NCBI RefSeq assembly: GCF_021555175.1
Contig: NZ_JAKGRW010000019.1
Coordinates: 310,001 to 374,000, forward strand
Direction: 5' to 3'
DNA: 64,000 bases
Origin: Nocardioides alcanivorans
GTDB lineage: Bacteria; Actinomycetota; Actinomycetes; Propionibacteriales; Nocardioidaceae
In this document: positions 28,097 to 36,490 of the stretch, one piece after another
Position numbering within the stretch: position 1 is the first letter of the stretch
How the letters are laid out: each line of letters begins with the position of its first letter
The notes under the pieces: model-generated
The model's input: only the letters and a program-made list of their open reading frames with translations
Database searches by the model: none
What the model was told of the DNA's origin: nothing
Program-made: the position numbers and the translations under genes

Positions 28097-29650
28097 TCAG
28101 GAGAGCTCGCGCTTCAAGATCTTGCCGGTCGCGGTCATGGGGAGGGCGGGGACGATGTCGATGACGCGGGGGTACTTGTAGTTCGCCATCTGCTCCTTGC
28201 CCCAGGCGATGAGCTCCTCGGAGGTCGTGGTGGCACCCGGGTTGAGGATGACGTGGGCCTTCACCTCTTCGCCGTGGGTCTCGTGCGGTACGCCGATGAC
28301 AGCGGCGAGGGACACGTCGGGGTGGGTGAGCAGGACCTCCTCGATCTCCCGCGGATAGATGTTGTAGCCGCCGCGGATGATCATGTCCTTGGAGCGATCG
28401 ACGATGTAGTAGTAGCCGTCGGCGTCCTTGCGCGCGAGATCACCAGTGCGGAACCACTCGCCGTGGATCGCCTCGGCAGTCGCCTCGGGGCGGTCGTAGT
28501 AGCCCTTCATCACGTTGGGGCCCTTGACGGCGATCTCGCCGATCACGTCGTCGCCGTCCGCCAGGTCGTTCCAGTCCTGGTCGATCAGCTTCATCTCCAC
28601 ATCGGTGATCGGCACACCGATCGAGCCCACCCGCGGACGTTCACCGAAGACCGCGAAGCTGGCCACCGGGGAGGTCTCCGACAGGCCGTATCCCTCCAGG
28701 ATCACCACGCCGAAACGCTCCTCGAACTGCTTGTGCACCTCGACCGGGAGCGCCGATCCGCCGGCAGCAGCAATGCGGAGGTTCTGGGCGATGGCCTCGA
28801 CGTCGACGCTGTCGTCGAGGGCACCGAGCAGGCCCCAGTACATCGTCGGAACACCGGCAAAGAAGGTCACCTCGTGCCGCAGCATCAAGGACAGCGCCGC
28901 CTTGGCCTCGAAGCGCGGCAACATCACGACCGTGCCGCCGAAGGCGAAGGCACCGTTCTGGATGACGGTCTGGCCGAAGGAGTGGAAGAGGGGAAGCACC
29001 GACAGGTAGGTGTCGGGGTTGGCGGCATCGGCGCCGAAGAGATCCTTGCTCACCAAGGCGTTGGAGCTCATGTTGCGGTGGGTCAGCTCCGCACCCTTGG
29101 GCTGCCCTGTCGTGCCAGACGTGTAGAGGATGACCGCCGTGTCCTCGGCCCGGGTCGCCACGGTCGTGAAGCTCCCGGGCTGGTCGGCCACCGCCTGCGC
29201 CATCGTCTGAGTGCCCGAGTACGGCGACTCGGCCGCAGCGTCGGCGGTGATGAGGAAGAAGTGCTCACACCCGTCTGCCTGCTCGAAGCCCGCGTGCCCC
29301 TCCGCGCCGATCGGAAGCTCCGGCGTACCTTCGAAGCAGAAGTAGGCCTTCGCGTCGGAGTCACCCAGGTGGTAGGCGACCTCGCGGCCCTTGAGGAGCA
29401 CGTTGAGCGGCACGACCGTGGCGCCAGCCTTGAGGATGCCGTAGTAGACGATCGAGAAGTGCGGGATGTTGGCGCAGCTGAGCGCGACCTTGTCCCCGGG
29501 CTCGATGCCGCGGGAGACCAGCAGGTTGGCGACCTGGTTGGCCGCACCGTTGACCTGCGCATAGTTGAGGCGTACGTCGCCCAGCACCACGGCGTCGCGC
29601 GTCGGGTACTTCTCGGCGGATCCCTCGAGCAGTGATGCCAGATTGAGCAC
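28097..29650 (-). CDS. Long-chain fatty-acid-CoA ligase family protein (FadD-like)
   Basis: A 517-residue adenylate-forming enzyme that activates a carboxylic acid through an acyl-AMP to the CoA ester. Motifs: P-loop VILYTSGTTGQPKGAELTHR, VILEGYGLSETSPV, hinge GEWFRTGDLARKDADGYYYI, and the C-terminal catalytic lysine in LPMTATGKILKRELS. GTG 29650 is chosen for its GGAGGAACA box. It precedes nothing obviously related: the SRPBCC and purC genes upstream are on the same strand. The chain-length preference is unknown. Confidence 0.86.
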   Translation of the reverse strand: MLNLASLLEGSAEKYPTRDAVVLGDVRLNYAQVNGAANQVANLLVSRGIEPGDKVALSCANIPHFSIVYYGILKAGATVVPLNVLLKGREVAYHLGDSDAKAYFCFEGTPELPIGAEGHAGFEQADGCEHFFLITADAAAESPYSGTQTMAQAVADQPGSFTTVATRAEDTAVILYTSGTTGQPKGAELTHRNMSSNALVSKDLFGADAANPDTYLSVLPLFHSFGQTVIQNGAFAFGGTVVMLPRFEAKAALSLMLRHEVTFFAGVPTMYWGLLGALDDSVDVEAIAQNLRIAAAGGSALPVEVHKQFEERFGVVILEGYGLSETSPVASFAVFGERPRVGSIGVPITDVEMKLIDQDWNDLADGDDVIGEIAVKGPNVMKGYYDRPEATAEAIHGEWFRTGDLARKDADGYYYIVDRSKDMIIRGGYNIYPREIEEVLLTHPDVSLAAVIGVPHETHGEEVKAHVILNPGATTTSEELIAWGKEQMANYKYPRVIDIVPALPMTATGKILKRELS

Positions 29651-29737
29651 TGTTCCTCCAACGTCGATCGGGTCGTTGGATGAAAACCTACTGGCGGGAA
29701 ACAATCTCGTCGCGCAATTCCTGCAGGTCCGGCGGGG

Positions 29738-30157
29738 CTAGAGCAGGTCGCGGGCGGCACGACGCAGGTCGGCAGCAGCGACGTGGGCGCCGATCCCGTC
29801 GAGGAGCAGCCGCCCGATCCGACTGGTGGAGTCGGCGGTGGCGGTGACCAGCGTCCGCTGGGCACCCTCGTCAGCGGGCAGGGCGGCGAACTCCAGGCTC
29901 AGCGTCACCTCCACGCCCCGCCAGGTGCCGCGCTCGGTCCACCGCACCGGTCGCTCCCAGGCGGTCACCTCCATCAACGGTCGGATCCCGAGCCGGGTGA
30001 CGTCGTACCAGCGGGCGCCGACCCCGTCCTGGTCAGGCGTGACCGGGACGACCGTGCGCAGGCTCGACTGCCACCGGGCGCGGAGTCCCGGGTCGGTGAG
30101 GTGGTCGAAGGCCTGCTCTGGCGAGGTCTCGAAGACGACCGAGACGGGGAAACCCAC
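29738..30157 (-). CDS. SRPBCC-family (polyketide cyclase-like) protein
   Basis: A 139-residue single-domain START-like fold. The N-terminus VSVVFETSPEQAFDHLTDPG begins the family strand-helix pattern, followed by WYDVTRLGIRPLMEVTAWE and a C-terminal long helix (RLLLDGIGAHVAAADLRRAA). Such proteins bind hydrophobic ligands; no ligand is implied here. It begins 8 nt after the purC stop and is probably transcribed with it. Confidence 0.75.
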   Translation of the reverse strand: MGFPVSVVFETSPEQAFDHLTDPGLRARWQSSLRTVVPVTPDQDGVGARWYDVTRLGIRPLMEVTAWERPVRWTERGTWRGVEVTLSLEFAALPADEGAQRTLVTATADSTSRIGRLLLDGIGAHVAAADLRRAARDLL

Positions 30158-30165
30158 GGTGGCCC

Positions 30166-31059
30166 TCAGAAACGCAGGCCGGTGAGCGTCTCGTAGGCCT
30201 CGACGTACTTCGCGCGGGTCAGGGCGACCACGTCGTCAGGCAGGGCCGGGGGCTTCACACCCGAGGCCTTGTCCCAGCCCGAGGCCGGAGAGGTGAGCCA
30301 GTTGCGCACGATCTGCTTGTCGAAGGAGGGCTGCGTGCGGCCGGGCCGCCACTCCTCGGCCGGCCAGAAACGCGACGAGTCGGGCGTGAGCACCTCGTCG
30401 CCCAACACCAACGTCGCGTCGGCGCGGGCACCGAACTCGAACTTGGTGTCGGCCAGGATGATGCCGCGTTCGCGGGCGATCTCCTCCGCACGGGTGTAGA
30501 GCTCGAGCGTGGTGGCCCGCAGCGTCTCGGCGACCTCGACACCGACCGTGGCGACGACTGCCTCGAAGGAGACGTTCTCGTCGTGGTCGCCGACCGCAGC
30601 CTTGGCAGCAGGAGTGAAGATTGCCTCGGGGAGCCGCGATCCGTCTTCCAGGCCGTCAGGCAGCGCGACGCCGCAGACGGCGCCGGAATCGCGGTAGTCG
30701 AGGAGGCCCGAACCGGTGAGGTAGCCGCGCGCGACACACTCCACCGGATACATCTCCAACTGCTCGCAGATGACCGCGCGACCGGCCACGGACTCCGGCA
30801 CCTCGGTGCTGATCACGTGGTGCTCGAAACCGAGCTGCTCGAACCACCACAACGACATGCGGGTGAGGATCTCGCCCTTGTCGGGGATCGGGGTGTCGAG
30901 CACGAAGTCGTAGGCGCTGATCCGGTCGCTCGCGACCATCAGCAGCTTCCCGGTGTGCTCGCCCTCGTCCATGCGGTAGAGGTCGCGGACCTTTCCGGAA
31001 TGCAGGTGGGTCGTGCCGGGGATGACCGGCGCAGGAGGGATGTTCAGGTCGGCGCTCAC
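30166..31059 (-). CDS. purC: SAICAR synthetase
   Basis: Phosphoribosylaminoimidazole-succinocarboxamide synthase, which joins CAIR and aspartate using ATP. It is 297 residues long, the eukaryotic/actinobacterial size. Motifs are LHSGKVRDLYRMDEG (phosphate loop), ASDRISAYDFVLDTPIPDKG, ECVARGYLTGSGLLDY and LADTKFEFG. GTG 31059 follows TAGGGT by seven nucleotides, with a TTGAGG 16 nt further upstream, so the message is probably leaderless. Confidence 0.96.
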   Translation of the reverse strand: MSADLNIPPAPVIPGTTHLHSGKVRDLYRMDEGEHTGKLLMVASDRISAYDFVLDTPIPDKGEILTRMSLWWFEQLGFEHHVISTEVPESVAGRAVICEQLEMYPVECVARGYLTGSGLLDYRDSGAVCGVALPDGLEDGSRLPEAIFTPAAKAAVGDHDENVSFEAVVATVGVEVAETLRATTLELYTRAEEIARERGIILADTKFEFGARADATLVLGDEVLTPDSSRFWPAEEWRPGRTQPSFDKQIVRNWLTSPASGWDKASGVKPPALPDDVVALTRAKYVEAYETLTGLRF

Positions 31060-31066
31060 GTCATCA

Positions 31067-31072
31067 ACCCTA
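31067..31072 (-). promoter_or_regulatory. -10 box TAGGGT for leaderless purC
   Basis: TAGGGT on the minus strand has TTGAGG as a plausible -35 (16-nt spacer) and lies seven nucleotides from the purC GTG. Confidence 0.5.
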
Positions 31073-31150
31073 CTGACCGGCAGCCCGGCCTCAATGGGTG
31101 GTGGGCGCGGGCTGACCGCGGCCTCGAGAACAGCAGGATTCCAGCAGTGA

Positions 31151-32403
31151 TCACGCCGAGCGCAGGCGGCGCTCGAACGATGCCTGCCGACGCTCCAGCT
31201 GCTGGACGCGTTCCTCGGCAGTCACGGCGTGGCCTGCCCCGAACAGACCGGCTGCCTCGGCGAGCGGAACATGCCTCATGTCGACCACCGCATCGCTGCC
31301 CTCGGCCCGCATCGCGCCACCCTGCCAGCGCACCACCATGATCCCGGCATCGAGGCGACCGGTGTCGATCCAGTTGTGCACGCCTGGATCGGTCGGGCCG
31401 ATCCAGTAGCGCAGCAGGCCGTCGTCGTCCAAGCGCAGCTGGCTGTTGTTGAGTCCCCCGGTGGCGTCCACGCTGGGCCGGGTGACGCCCCACGGATCGG
31501 TCACCTCGACACCCACGTATTCGCTGCCGACCGGGTCGATGACCAGGAAGAGGCCGTGCCCCTCGGCGAGCGCGTAGTGCGAGGAGACCGCCGCCCCGAA
31601 CGGCCGGATACGCGGCTGGTCGAGCTGATTGGCGGTCTTGGTGAAGATGAACTCGTTGTCCCACGCCAGCCAGTACTCGCCGAGCCGCGCCGCGATCGCG
31701 ACCGCGCGAGCGACCAGCTCCTCGTCGGTCGGGGCCGGAGCTGCCTCGGGGCCCGAGATCCGCTCGATCGACAGCGACAACGGCTCCTGCGCCTCCCAGT
31801 CGGTCAACGCGTCGCGCACCAGCAGCCAGGTGCTCTGCGGCAGGGGGTGAGGTGGTGGGTCGCCCCAGCGACCGGCTCGGGGCCGACCGTGACCTCGAAC
31901 CATCCGTCGGCGTCCGCCTCGATCTGGGAGGAGAGCAGTACGTCGGCAATCGACGCGCCCTCCCGCGTCACCGGCAGCACACCCTCGTCGCCGCCGTAGC
32001 AGATGAAGGAGAACTGCGCCGCCGGTCGCTCCGGCACCCGTGCCCGGATCCGATAGGTGGAGACACCGTCGATGGCGGCGCGCCGGTGCACGTTGTCGGG
32101 GTTGTCGATGCCGTAGCCGGATCCCGGCACGTCCATGCCGTGCCAACGGTGCGGAGCACAGGCGCCCCAGTGGAAGAAGGGGCGGGCCGGGTCGGAGACG
32201 AACGCGTGACCGACTGCGGCAGCCACGAGGCTGCCAGCGGCCTCGTCGGCGGTGGCACGACCTGCCGGTGAACCGCCGTTGACCGGATCGGCCAGGTAGA
32301 GATCACGGATCTGCTCCGTGACGGCCACCAGCTCGGGCCGCCGCAACAGCTCCAGGAGCTTGGCTTCGGCGGCGAGTTGTTCCGGCGTGCCCAGTGCGCT
32401 CAT
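31151..32403 (-). CDS. DUF1214-like protein of the catabolic cluster, frameshifted
   Basis: Repaired length is 417 residues. The N-terminal half has PFFHWGACAPHRWHG and NPDNVHRRAAIDG. The C-terminal half has GGLNNSQLRLDDDGLLRYWI and then DPGVHNWIDTGRLDAGIMVV, which resembles DUF1214, a domain often paired with DUF1254 and found near hydrolase and oxygenase genes. The frame breaks in the five-G run 31843-31847; one added base joins THHLTP to LPQSTWLLVRDAL. ATG 32403 has a GAGGAG box. It is the last gene of the minus-strand cluster that starts at 36160. Confidence 0.6.
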
Positions 32404-32535
32404 GTGCTCCTCGTTCTCGCCCGTGCCCACGCGCGATGCGTGGCCACTGCTTGCAGGTTCGTCGATCAGCAGGGAATCGACCACGGGTCCGCCGGCGCTC
32501 GCGGCACGGTTCCGGTGGTCAGGACCCGCCAGGGA

Positions 32536-33978
32536 TCAGGAAATGGTCGCCGCGTGGGCACCCGCACGGCGACCGAAGAACGTGCCGTCACCGAGCGACG
32601 TACCCGAGATGTAGCCCTCGCCGTGCATGCCCGACGATGCGCGTCCCGCGGCGTAGAGGCCCGGGACCAGGCCGCCACCGACGCGGCGTACCCGCCCGTC
32701 GACGTCCGTGCTCAGTCCACCGAGGGTGAAGCCGGAGAAGCCGGTCGTCTTCGCGCCCTCGGGGAAGAACCCGAGGCGGGGGTCGATCGCACCCCACGGG
32801 CCCTCGAGCTTGCGCAGCCACTTCGGGTCCTTGTGGAAGAGGTCCGTGCCCGCTTCGGCCCCACGGTTGTAGGCCGCAACCGTGTCCTGCAGTCCACCCG
32901 CGGGAATGCCCAGCTCGACTTCCAGCTCGGCCAACGTCTCGGCGGCGTGGCTCGGACGGACACCCCAGGCGTCGACATCCGAAACCTCCTCGAGCCCCTG
33001 CTCGTCCATGATCACCCAGCACGGACCGGGCTGGTGCAGGGCGGCGTGCGAATAGAGACCCGGGTAGACGTCCTCATTGATGAAGCGGGCGCCGAGGGCG
33101 TTGACGAGCATGCCGCGCACGGCGTGGGCCGGGGTTGCGGTGTAGGCAGCTTCGACGAAGCCCATCCGGCGGGTGCTGGCGCCGACGGCAAGGGCCATCT
33201 CGATCCCCGAGCCGTCGTCGAAGCCGTCGGAGACCTTGCCGTGGCCCTGCAGGACCGGAGCGTGCTGCTCGAGCATCTCCTCATTGTCGACAAAGCCACC
33301 CGTGGTGAGGACGACGGACCGGGCGCGATAGTTCACGGTCTCGCCGAACTTGCGTGCGACCACTCCGACGATCCGGTCACCGTCGACGACCAACGCGCGG
33401 GCCCGGGTGTCGGTGTGCGTCTGCACGCCCATCTCGTCGCAGGTGGCGGTCAGTGCGTCCATCATCGCGTGACCGGCATAGCCCTTGGCGGCCGGGCGGT
33501 GGCCGCGGGGGACGGCGCGGGCGATCTCGTTGTAGGGCCAGGCGTTCTCGCCCAGCCACATGAGCCCGTCCAGGGTGAATGGCATCCACGTGGGGCTGCT
33601 GTAGAAGGACTCGTTGAACTCGACGCCGCAGTCACGGAACCAGTCGAAGTGGGCAACCGACCCGTCGCAGTAGAGCCGCAGCTTCTCCGCGTCGACGTAG
33701 GGACCGAGCGCTGCGGAGAGGTAGGCATACATGTTGTCGGCGTCGTCCTCGAAGCCGCACGCCTTCTGCACGGCCGTGCCGCCGCCCAGGTAGAGCTCCC
33801 CACCCGACTGGGCCGAGGAGCCGCCGGGGCCGCTGCCCCGTTCGAGCACCGCTACCGAGGCGCCGGCGCGGGCGGCCTCCATTGCGGCCGCCGCACCGGC
33901 ACACCCGTAGCCCACGACGAGGACATCGACCTCGTGGTGGAAGTTGTCGATGTCGGCGAGCGCGACGGGTGTGGTCAC
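32536..33978 (-). CDS. FAD-dependent oxidoreductase (fumarate reductase/ketosteroid dehydrogenase superfamily)
   Basis: A 480-residue flavoprotein. The FAD dinucleotide fold is VLVVGYGCAGAAAAMEAARA with the GSGPGGSSAQSGGE substrate-side loop, RSVVLTTGGFVDNEEM, and the C-terminal FAD motif GLYAAGRASSGMHGEGYISG. It is related to 3-ketosteroid Delta1-dehydrogenases and fumarate-reductase-like proteins, but its C-terminal signature is closer to the general FAD-binding dehydrogenases. The GTG start overlaps the stop of the ring-cleavage dioxygenase gene (GTGA), so they are coupled. The electron acceptor and substrate are unknown. Confidence 0.8.
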   Translation of the reverse strand: MTTPVALADIDNFHHEVDVLVVGYGCAGAAAAMEAARAGASVAVLERGSGPGGSSAQSGGELYLGGGTAVQKACGFEDDADNMYAYLSAALGPYVDAEKLRLYCDGSVAHFDWFRDCGVEFNESFYSSPTWMPFTLDGLMWLGENAWPYNEIARAVPRGHRPAAKGYAGHAMMDALTATCDEMGVQTHTDTRARALVVDGDRIVGVVARKFGETVNYRARSVVLTTGGFVDNEEMLEQHAPVLQGHGKVSDGFDDGSGIEMALAVGASTRRMGFVEAAYTATPAHAVRGMLVNALGARFINEDVYPGLYSHAALHQPGPCWVIMDEQGLEEVSDVDAWGVRPSHAAETLAELEVELGIPAGGLQDTVAAYNRGAEAGTDLFHKDPKWLRKLEGPWGAIDPRLGFFPEGAKTTGFSGFTLGGLSTDVDGRVRRVGGGLVPGLYAAGRASSGMHGEGYISGTSLGDGTFFGRRAGAHAATIS

Positions 33979-34973
33979 ATGAACTCCTGCGATTGGGGTT
34001 TCTGGTCACGTCCAAGCGTGTCGGGGCCGCGCCACGAGTGACCCCAGAAGCTGGTCCGAGTGATCTCCTCGGACGTGTAGGTGGCTTCGTCGATGCGCAT
34101 GCTGTCCGTGCCGTACTGCACGTCCCAGCCGCCGGGCACGCGTACGTAGAACGACACCATGCGGTCGTTGGTGTGGCGGCCGAGCGTCGACGAGAGCGAG
34201 AAGTCCGCAGCCTCCACGGCGTCCAGCGCCATGCCGACCGCGTCAAGGGTGTCGACCTCGACACCGAGTGCCAAGATGCCGGGGACCCGGTCCGGGGAGG
34301 CCGGGCACAGCGCCAGGCTGTGGTGGCGTGAGTTCAGGCCCAGGAAGCGGATGCGTTCCGGCTTCTCCAGGAGGGTCTCGTCAGCGAGTGCCTCGTCGGC
34401 GGCCGCCATCGGCGCCGAGCGCCCGCGCTTGGGACCGGCGACGGTGCCGAGCCGGATCGATCCGCGCGGCAGGAACCCGAGCACCTCGGTGTAGAACGAG
34501 ACCGACTCCTCCACGTGGGCGGTGGGCAGCACCACGTGGCCCATGCCGAGTTCCCCGGTGGCGAAACGCTGACCGTGACCGGTGCGCACCATCGAGTGGT
34601 CGAGTCCCGGGCCGAAGAACACCTCGACCGGTGAACCGGACGGGTCGGCGAACCGGATGCCGGCCTCGACCTGGCGCTGCGCGCACTCGACGAGGTCCAA
34701 CTCGCGCACCGGCGTACCCGATGCGTTGAGTGCCCGTCCGACGGCTGCGAGGGCGAACTGGTCGCGCACCTCCCAGCCGACGGCGAGCAACGCGTCGGCG
34801 CCACCGGGCACGACGACCAGGCGACTCGCCCGCTCGTCCATCCGCAGGTGCAGGGCCTCAGGGAGCGGGCCGGGCACCTCCTGCAGACCGAGCGCGCCGA
34901 CAGCGAGCTCGCGAAAGCGTTGGAGGTCTCGACTCTGGACCCTGAGGTAGCCCAGACCGCGGATGTGTCCCAT
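33975..34973 (-). CDS. Type I extradiol dioxygenase-like protein (BphC/HsaC family) with altered metal site
   Basis: A 332-residue two-domain vicinal-oxygen-chelate protein that lines up with BphC/HsaC, enzymes that open catechol rings beside the hydroxyls. His146 (GMGHVVLP) and His218 (RHHSLAL) match the Fe(II) ligands, and His267 and Tyr276 (GRHTNDRMVSFY) match the acid-base residues. The third ligand, normally Glu in a segment like VEVEYG, is Gln287 here (WDVQYG). The protein may therefore be inactive, use a different metal, or have a shifted role. It lies 3 nt after the HsaA-like gene and overlaps the next gene. Confidence 0.82.
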   Translation of the reverse strand: MGHIRGLGYLRVQSRDLQRFRELAVGALGLQEVPGPLPEALHLRMDERASRLVVVPGGADALLAVGWEVRDQFALAAVGRALNASGTPVRELDLVECAQRQVEAGIRFADPSGSPVEVFFGPGLDHSMVRTGHGQRFATGELGMGHVVLPTAHVEESVSFYTEVLGFLPRGSIRLGTVAGPKRGRSAPMAAADEALADETLLEKPERIRFLGLNSRHHSLALCPASPDRVPGILALGVEVDTLDAVGMALDAVEAADFSLSSTLGRHTNDRMVSFYVRVPGGWDVQYGTDSMRIDEATYTSEEITRTSFWGHSWRGPDTLGRDQKPQSQEFM

Positions 34974-34976
34974 GGA

Positions 34977-36160
34977 TCAGATCATCGCCAGCATCGGGCC
35001 GGGAGGCGGCGTGACGTCGAGCTCGGTGAGTGCCGTGGCCTGGAAGACCGATCCGGGCACGTGGATGGCGTGGGCCAGACCCATGTGGCCGTCGCGCCAG
35101 AAACGCTGGATCGGGTTGTCCATGCGCAAGCCGTTGCCGCCGGAGCGAGCGACGACCTCGTCCATGGCCCGGACCGCGCGCCAGGCAGCGGAGACCTGGG
35201 TACGCCGGGACGCGGCCCGCTCGGCGAGCGTCACCTCGACGCCCTTCTCGGCCAGGTCGTAGAAGCGGTTGATGTTGTCGAGCATCGCCGTGCGTGAGGC
35301 CTTGATCTCCTCAGCTGCGGCGCTGATCGCGAAGAGCACGTGCGGGTCGTTCTTGATCTTGGTGCCGGTGATCTGGACGCGCGTCCTCTGGTAGGCCATG
35401 GCGGAGGCCAGCGCACCTTCGGCGATGCCGATGACGGCAGAGGTGATGCCCATCGGGAAGGCCGTGGTGAAGGGGATGTGGTAGGTCGGGTTGGTCAAAC
35501 CGGCTTCACGCGGGTGCGTGCCGTCCATGAACTTGTTGTAGTCCATGACGCGCTCGGCGGGGACGAAGGCGTCCTTGACGATGATGTCCTTGGAGCCGGT
35601 GCCGCGCAGACCGACGACGTCCCACGAGTCCTCGACGATCGTGTAGTCGGAGCGCGGGAGGATCACGTGGAAGCTCTGCGGCGGCTGGACCATGTTGCCC
35701 TCAGCGTCACCGAGCATGGCGCCCAGGAAGATCCAGTCACAGTGGTCGGTGCCCGACGAGAAGCTCCAGCGGCCGTTGAAGATGTAGCCGCCGTCGACCG
35801 GCTTGATGATGCCCAGCGGGGCGTAGGGGAAGCGATCCAGGTGTCGTTGTCCTCGCCCCAGATGGCCTCCTGGGTGGCCGCGTCACACATGGCCATCTCC
35901 CAGGGGTGGACACCGACGATGCCGGCGACCCAGCCGGTGGAACCGTCGAGGGAGGCGATCCGCATGACCGTCTCGGCGAAGTCGGCCGGGTGCGCCTCGG
36001 CACCGCCGTACTTCTTGGGCTGGAACATCCTGATCACGCCGGTCTCCCGAAGGAGCTCCGCGGCGCGGTCGGTCAACTTGCCGGCCTTCTCGTTGTCGGC
36101 CCCGAGCGAGGCAATCTCTTCGGCGCGCTCTTCGACCAGGTCGAGGACGGGGTTAGCCAT
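34977..36160 (-). CDS. HsaA-like flavin-dependent monooxygenase (acyl-CoA dehydrogenase fold), frameshifted
   Basis: Repaired length is 394 residues, the length I recall for HsaA, the oxygenase component of 3-HSA hydroxylase. The N-terminal helical domain (MANPVLDLVEERAEEIASLG, FQPKKYGGAEAHPADF), the middle beta domain (WDVVGLRGTGSKDIIVKDAF) and the C-terminal helices (SGGNGLRMDNPIQRFWRDGH) are the flavin-monooxygenase variant of the ACAD fold. The frame breaks in the four-G run 35826-35829. ATG 36160 has AAGGAA upstream. It would need a flavin reductase, which is not in this window. It is the first gene of the operon with the ring-cleavage enzyme. Confidence 0.82.
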
Positions 36161-36340
36161 CGTCGGGGTTCCTTCCGGCAGTGTGTCTGGTGCGGGCGAG
36201 GGAGCCGGCGGACACGAGTTCGTGACACGCCTGCCGCCCAACTCCCCGTGGTGCTCGGGTGCGAGCAGGCCTCACGTTTCCACCGGCGGCGTCACACCGC
36301 CACACTGCTTCCCAATCATCGGGAAGCCCGTCTCGCCTGC

Positions 36341-36401
36341 GTAGTCCCTGACGAACTTGTCGTTCCAAGCGGTCCCAGGCGACAAGTTCGTCAGGGACTA
36401 C
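36341..36401. repeat. Dispersed palindrome, GTAGTCCCTGACG family, copy 4
   Basis: Perfect 22-bp arms (GTAGTCCCTGACGAACTTGT.. and complement) flank a 17-nt loop. Unlike the other copies it lies between two divergent genes, where a terminator would have no purpose. Confidence 0.85.
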
Positions 36402-36467
36402 CCCGGGCCGCGGGCCAACACCCCCGTCGTACGACCGCCATTGGCCGGGACGCTCCCCGAGCGATTC

Positions 36468-36484
36468 GTAACGTGTTCTAGATT
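36468..36484 (+). promoter_or_regulatory. Leaderless promoter with KstR-like dyad over the -10 box
   Basis: TAGATT (36479-36484) lies six nucleotides before GTG 36491. It partly overlaps GTAACGTGTTCTAG, which contains the AACNNGTT core and the right flank of the KstR-type consensus TNNAACNNGTTNNA; the left flank lacks the T. A TetR-family repressor bound here would block the promoter. Confidence 0.45.
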
Positions 36485-36490
36485 GGCCGC

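Larger units (their letters stand above)
36161..36490. other. 330-bp divergent promoter region of the catabolic cluster
   Basis: No gene is seen here. It holds palindrome copy 4 (36341-36401), a smaller CTTCCC/GGGAAG hairpin near 36308, and the leaderless promoter and AACGTGTT dyad of the hydrolase gene. The promoter of the HsaA-like operon must lie on the left side. Confidence 0.6.

Noticed and set aside
32536..33978. Assignment as a true 3-ketosteroid Delta1-dehydrogenase (kstD)
   Set aside because: The C-terminal FAD/substrate signature and length fit the wider FAD-dependent oxidoreductase family better; kept general.
36341..36401. Rho-independent terminator for palindrome copy 4
   Set aside because: It lies between two divergent genes, so no transcript is available to terminate.
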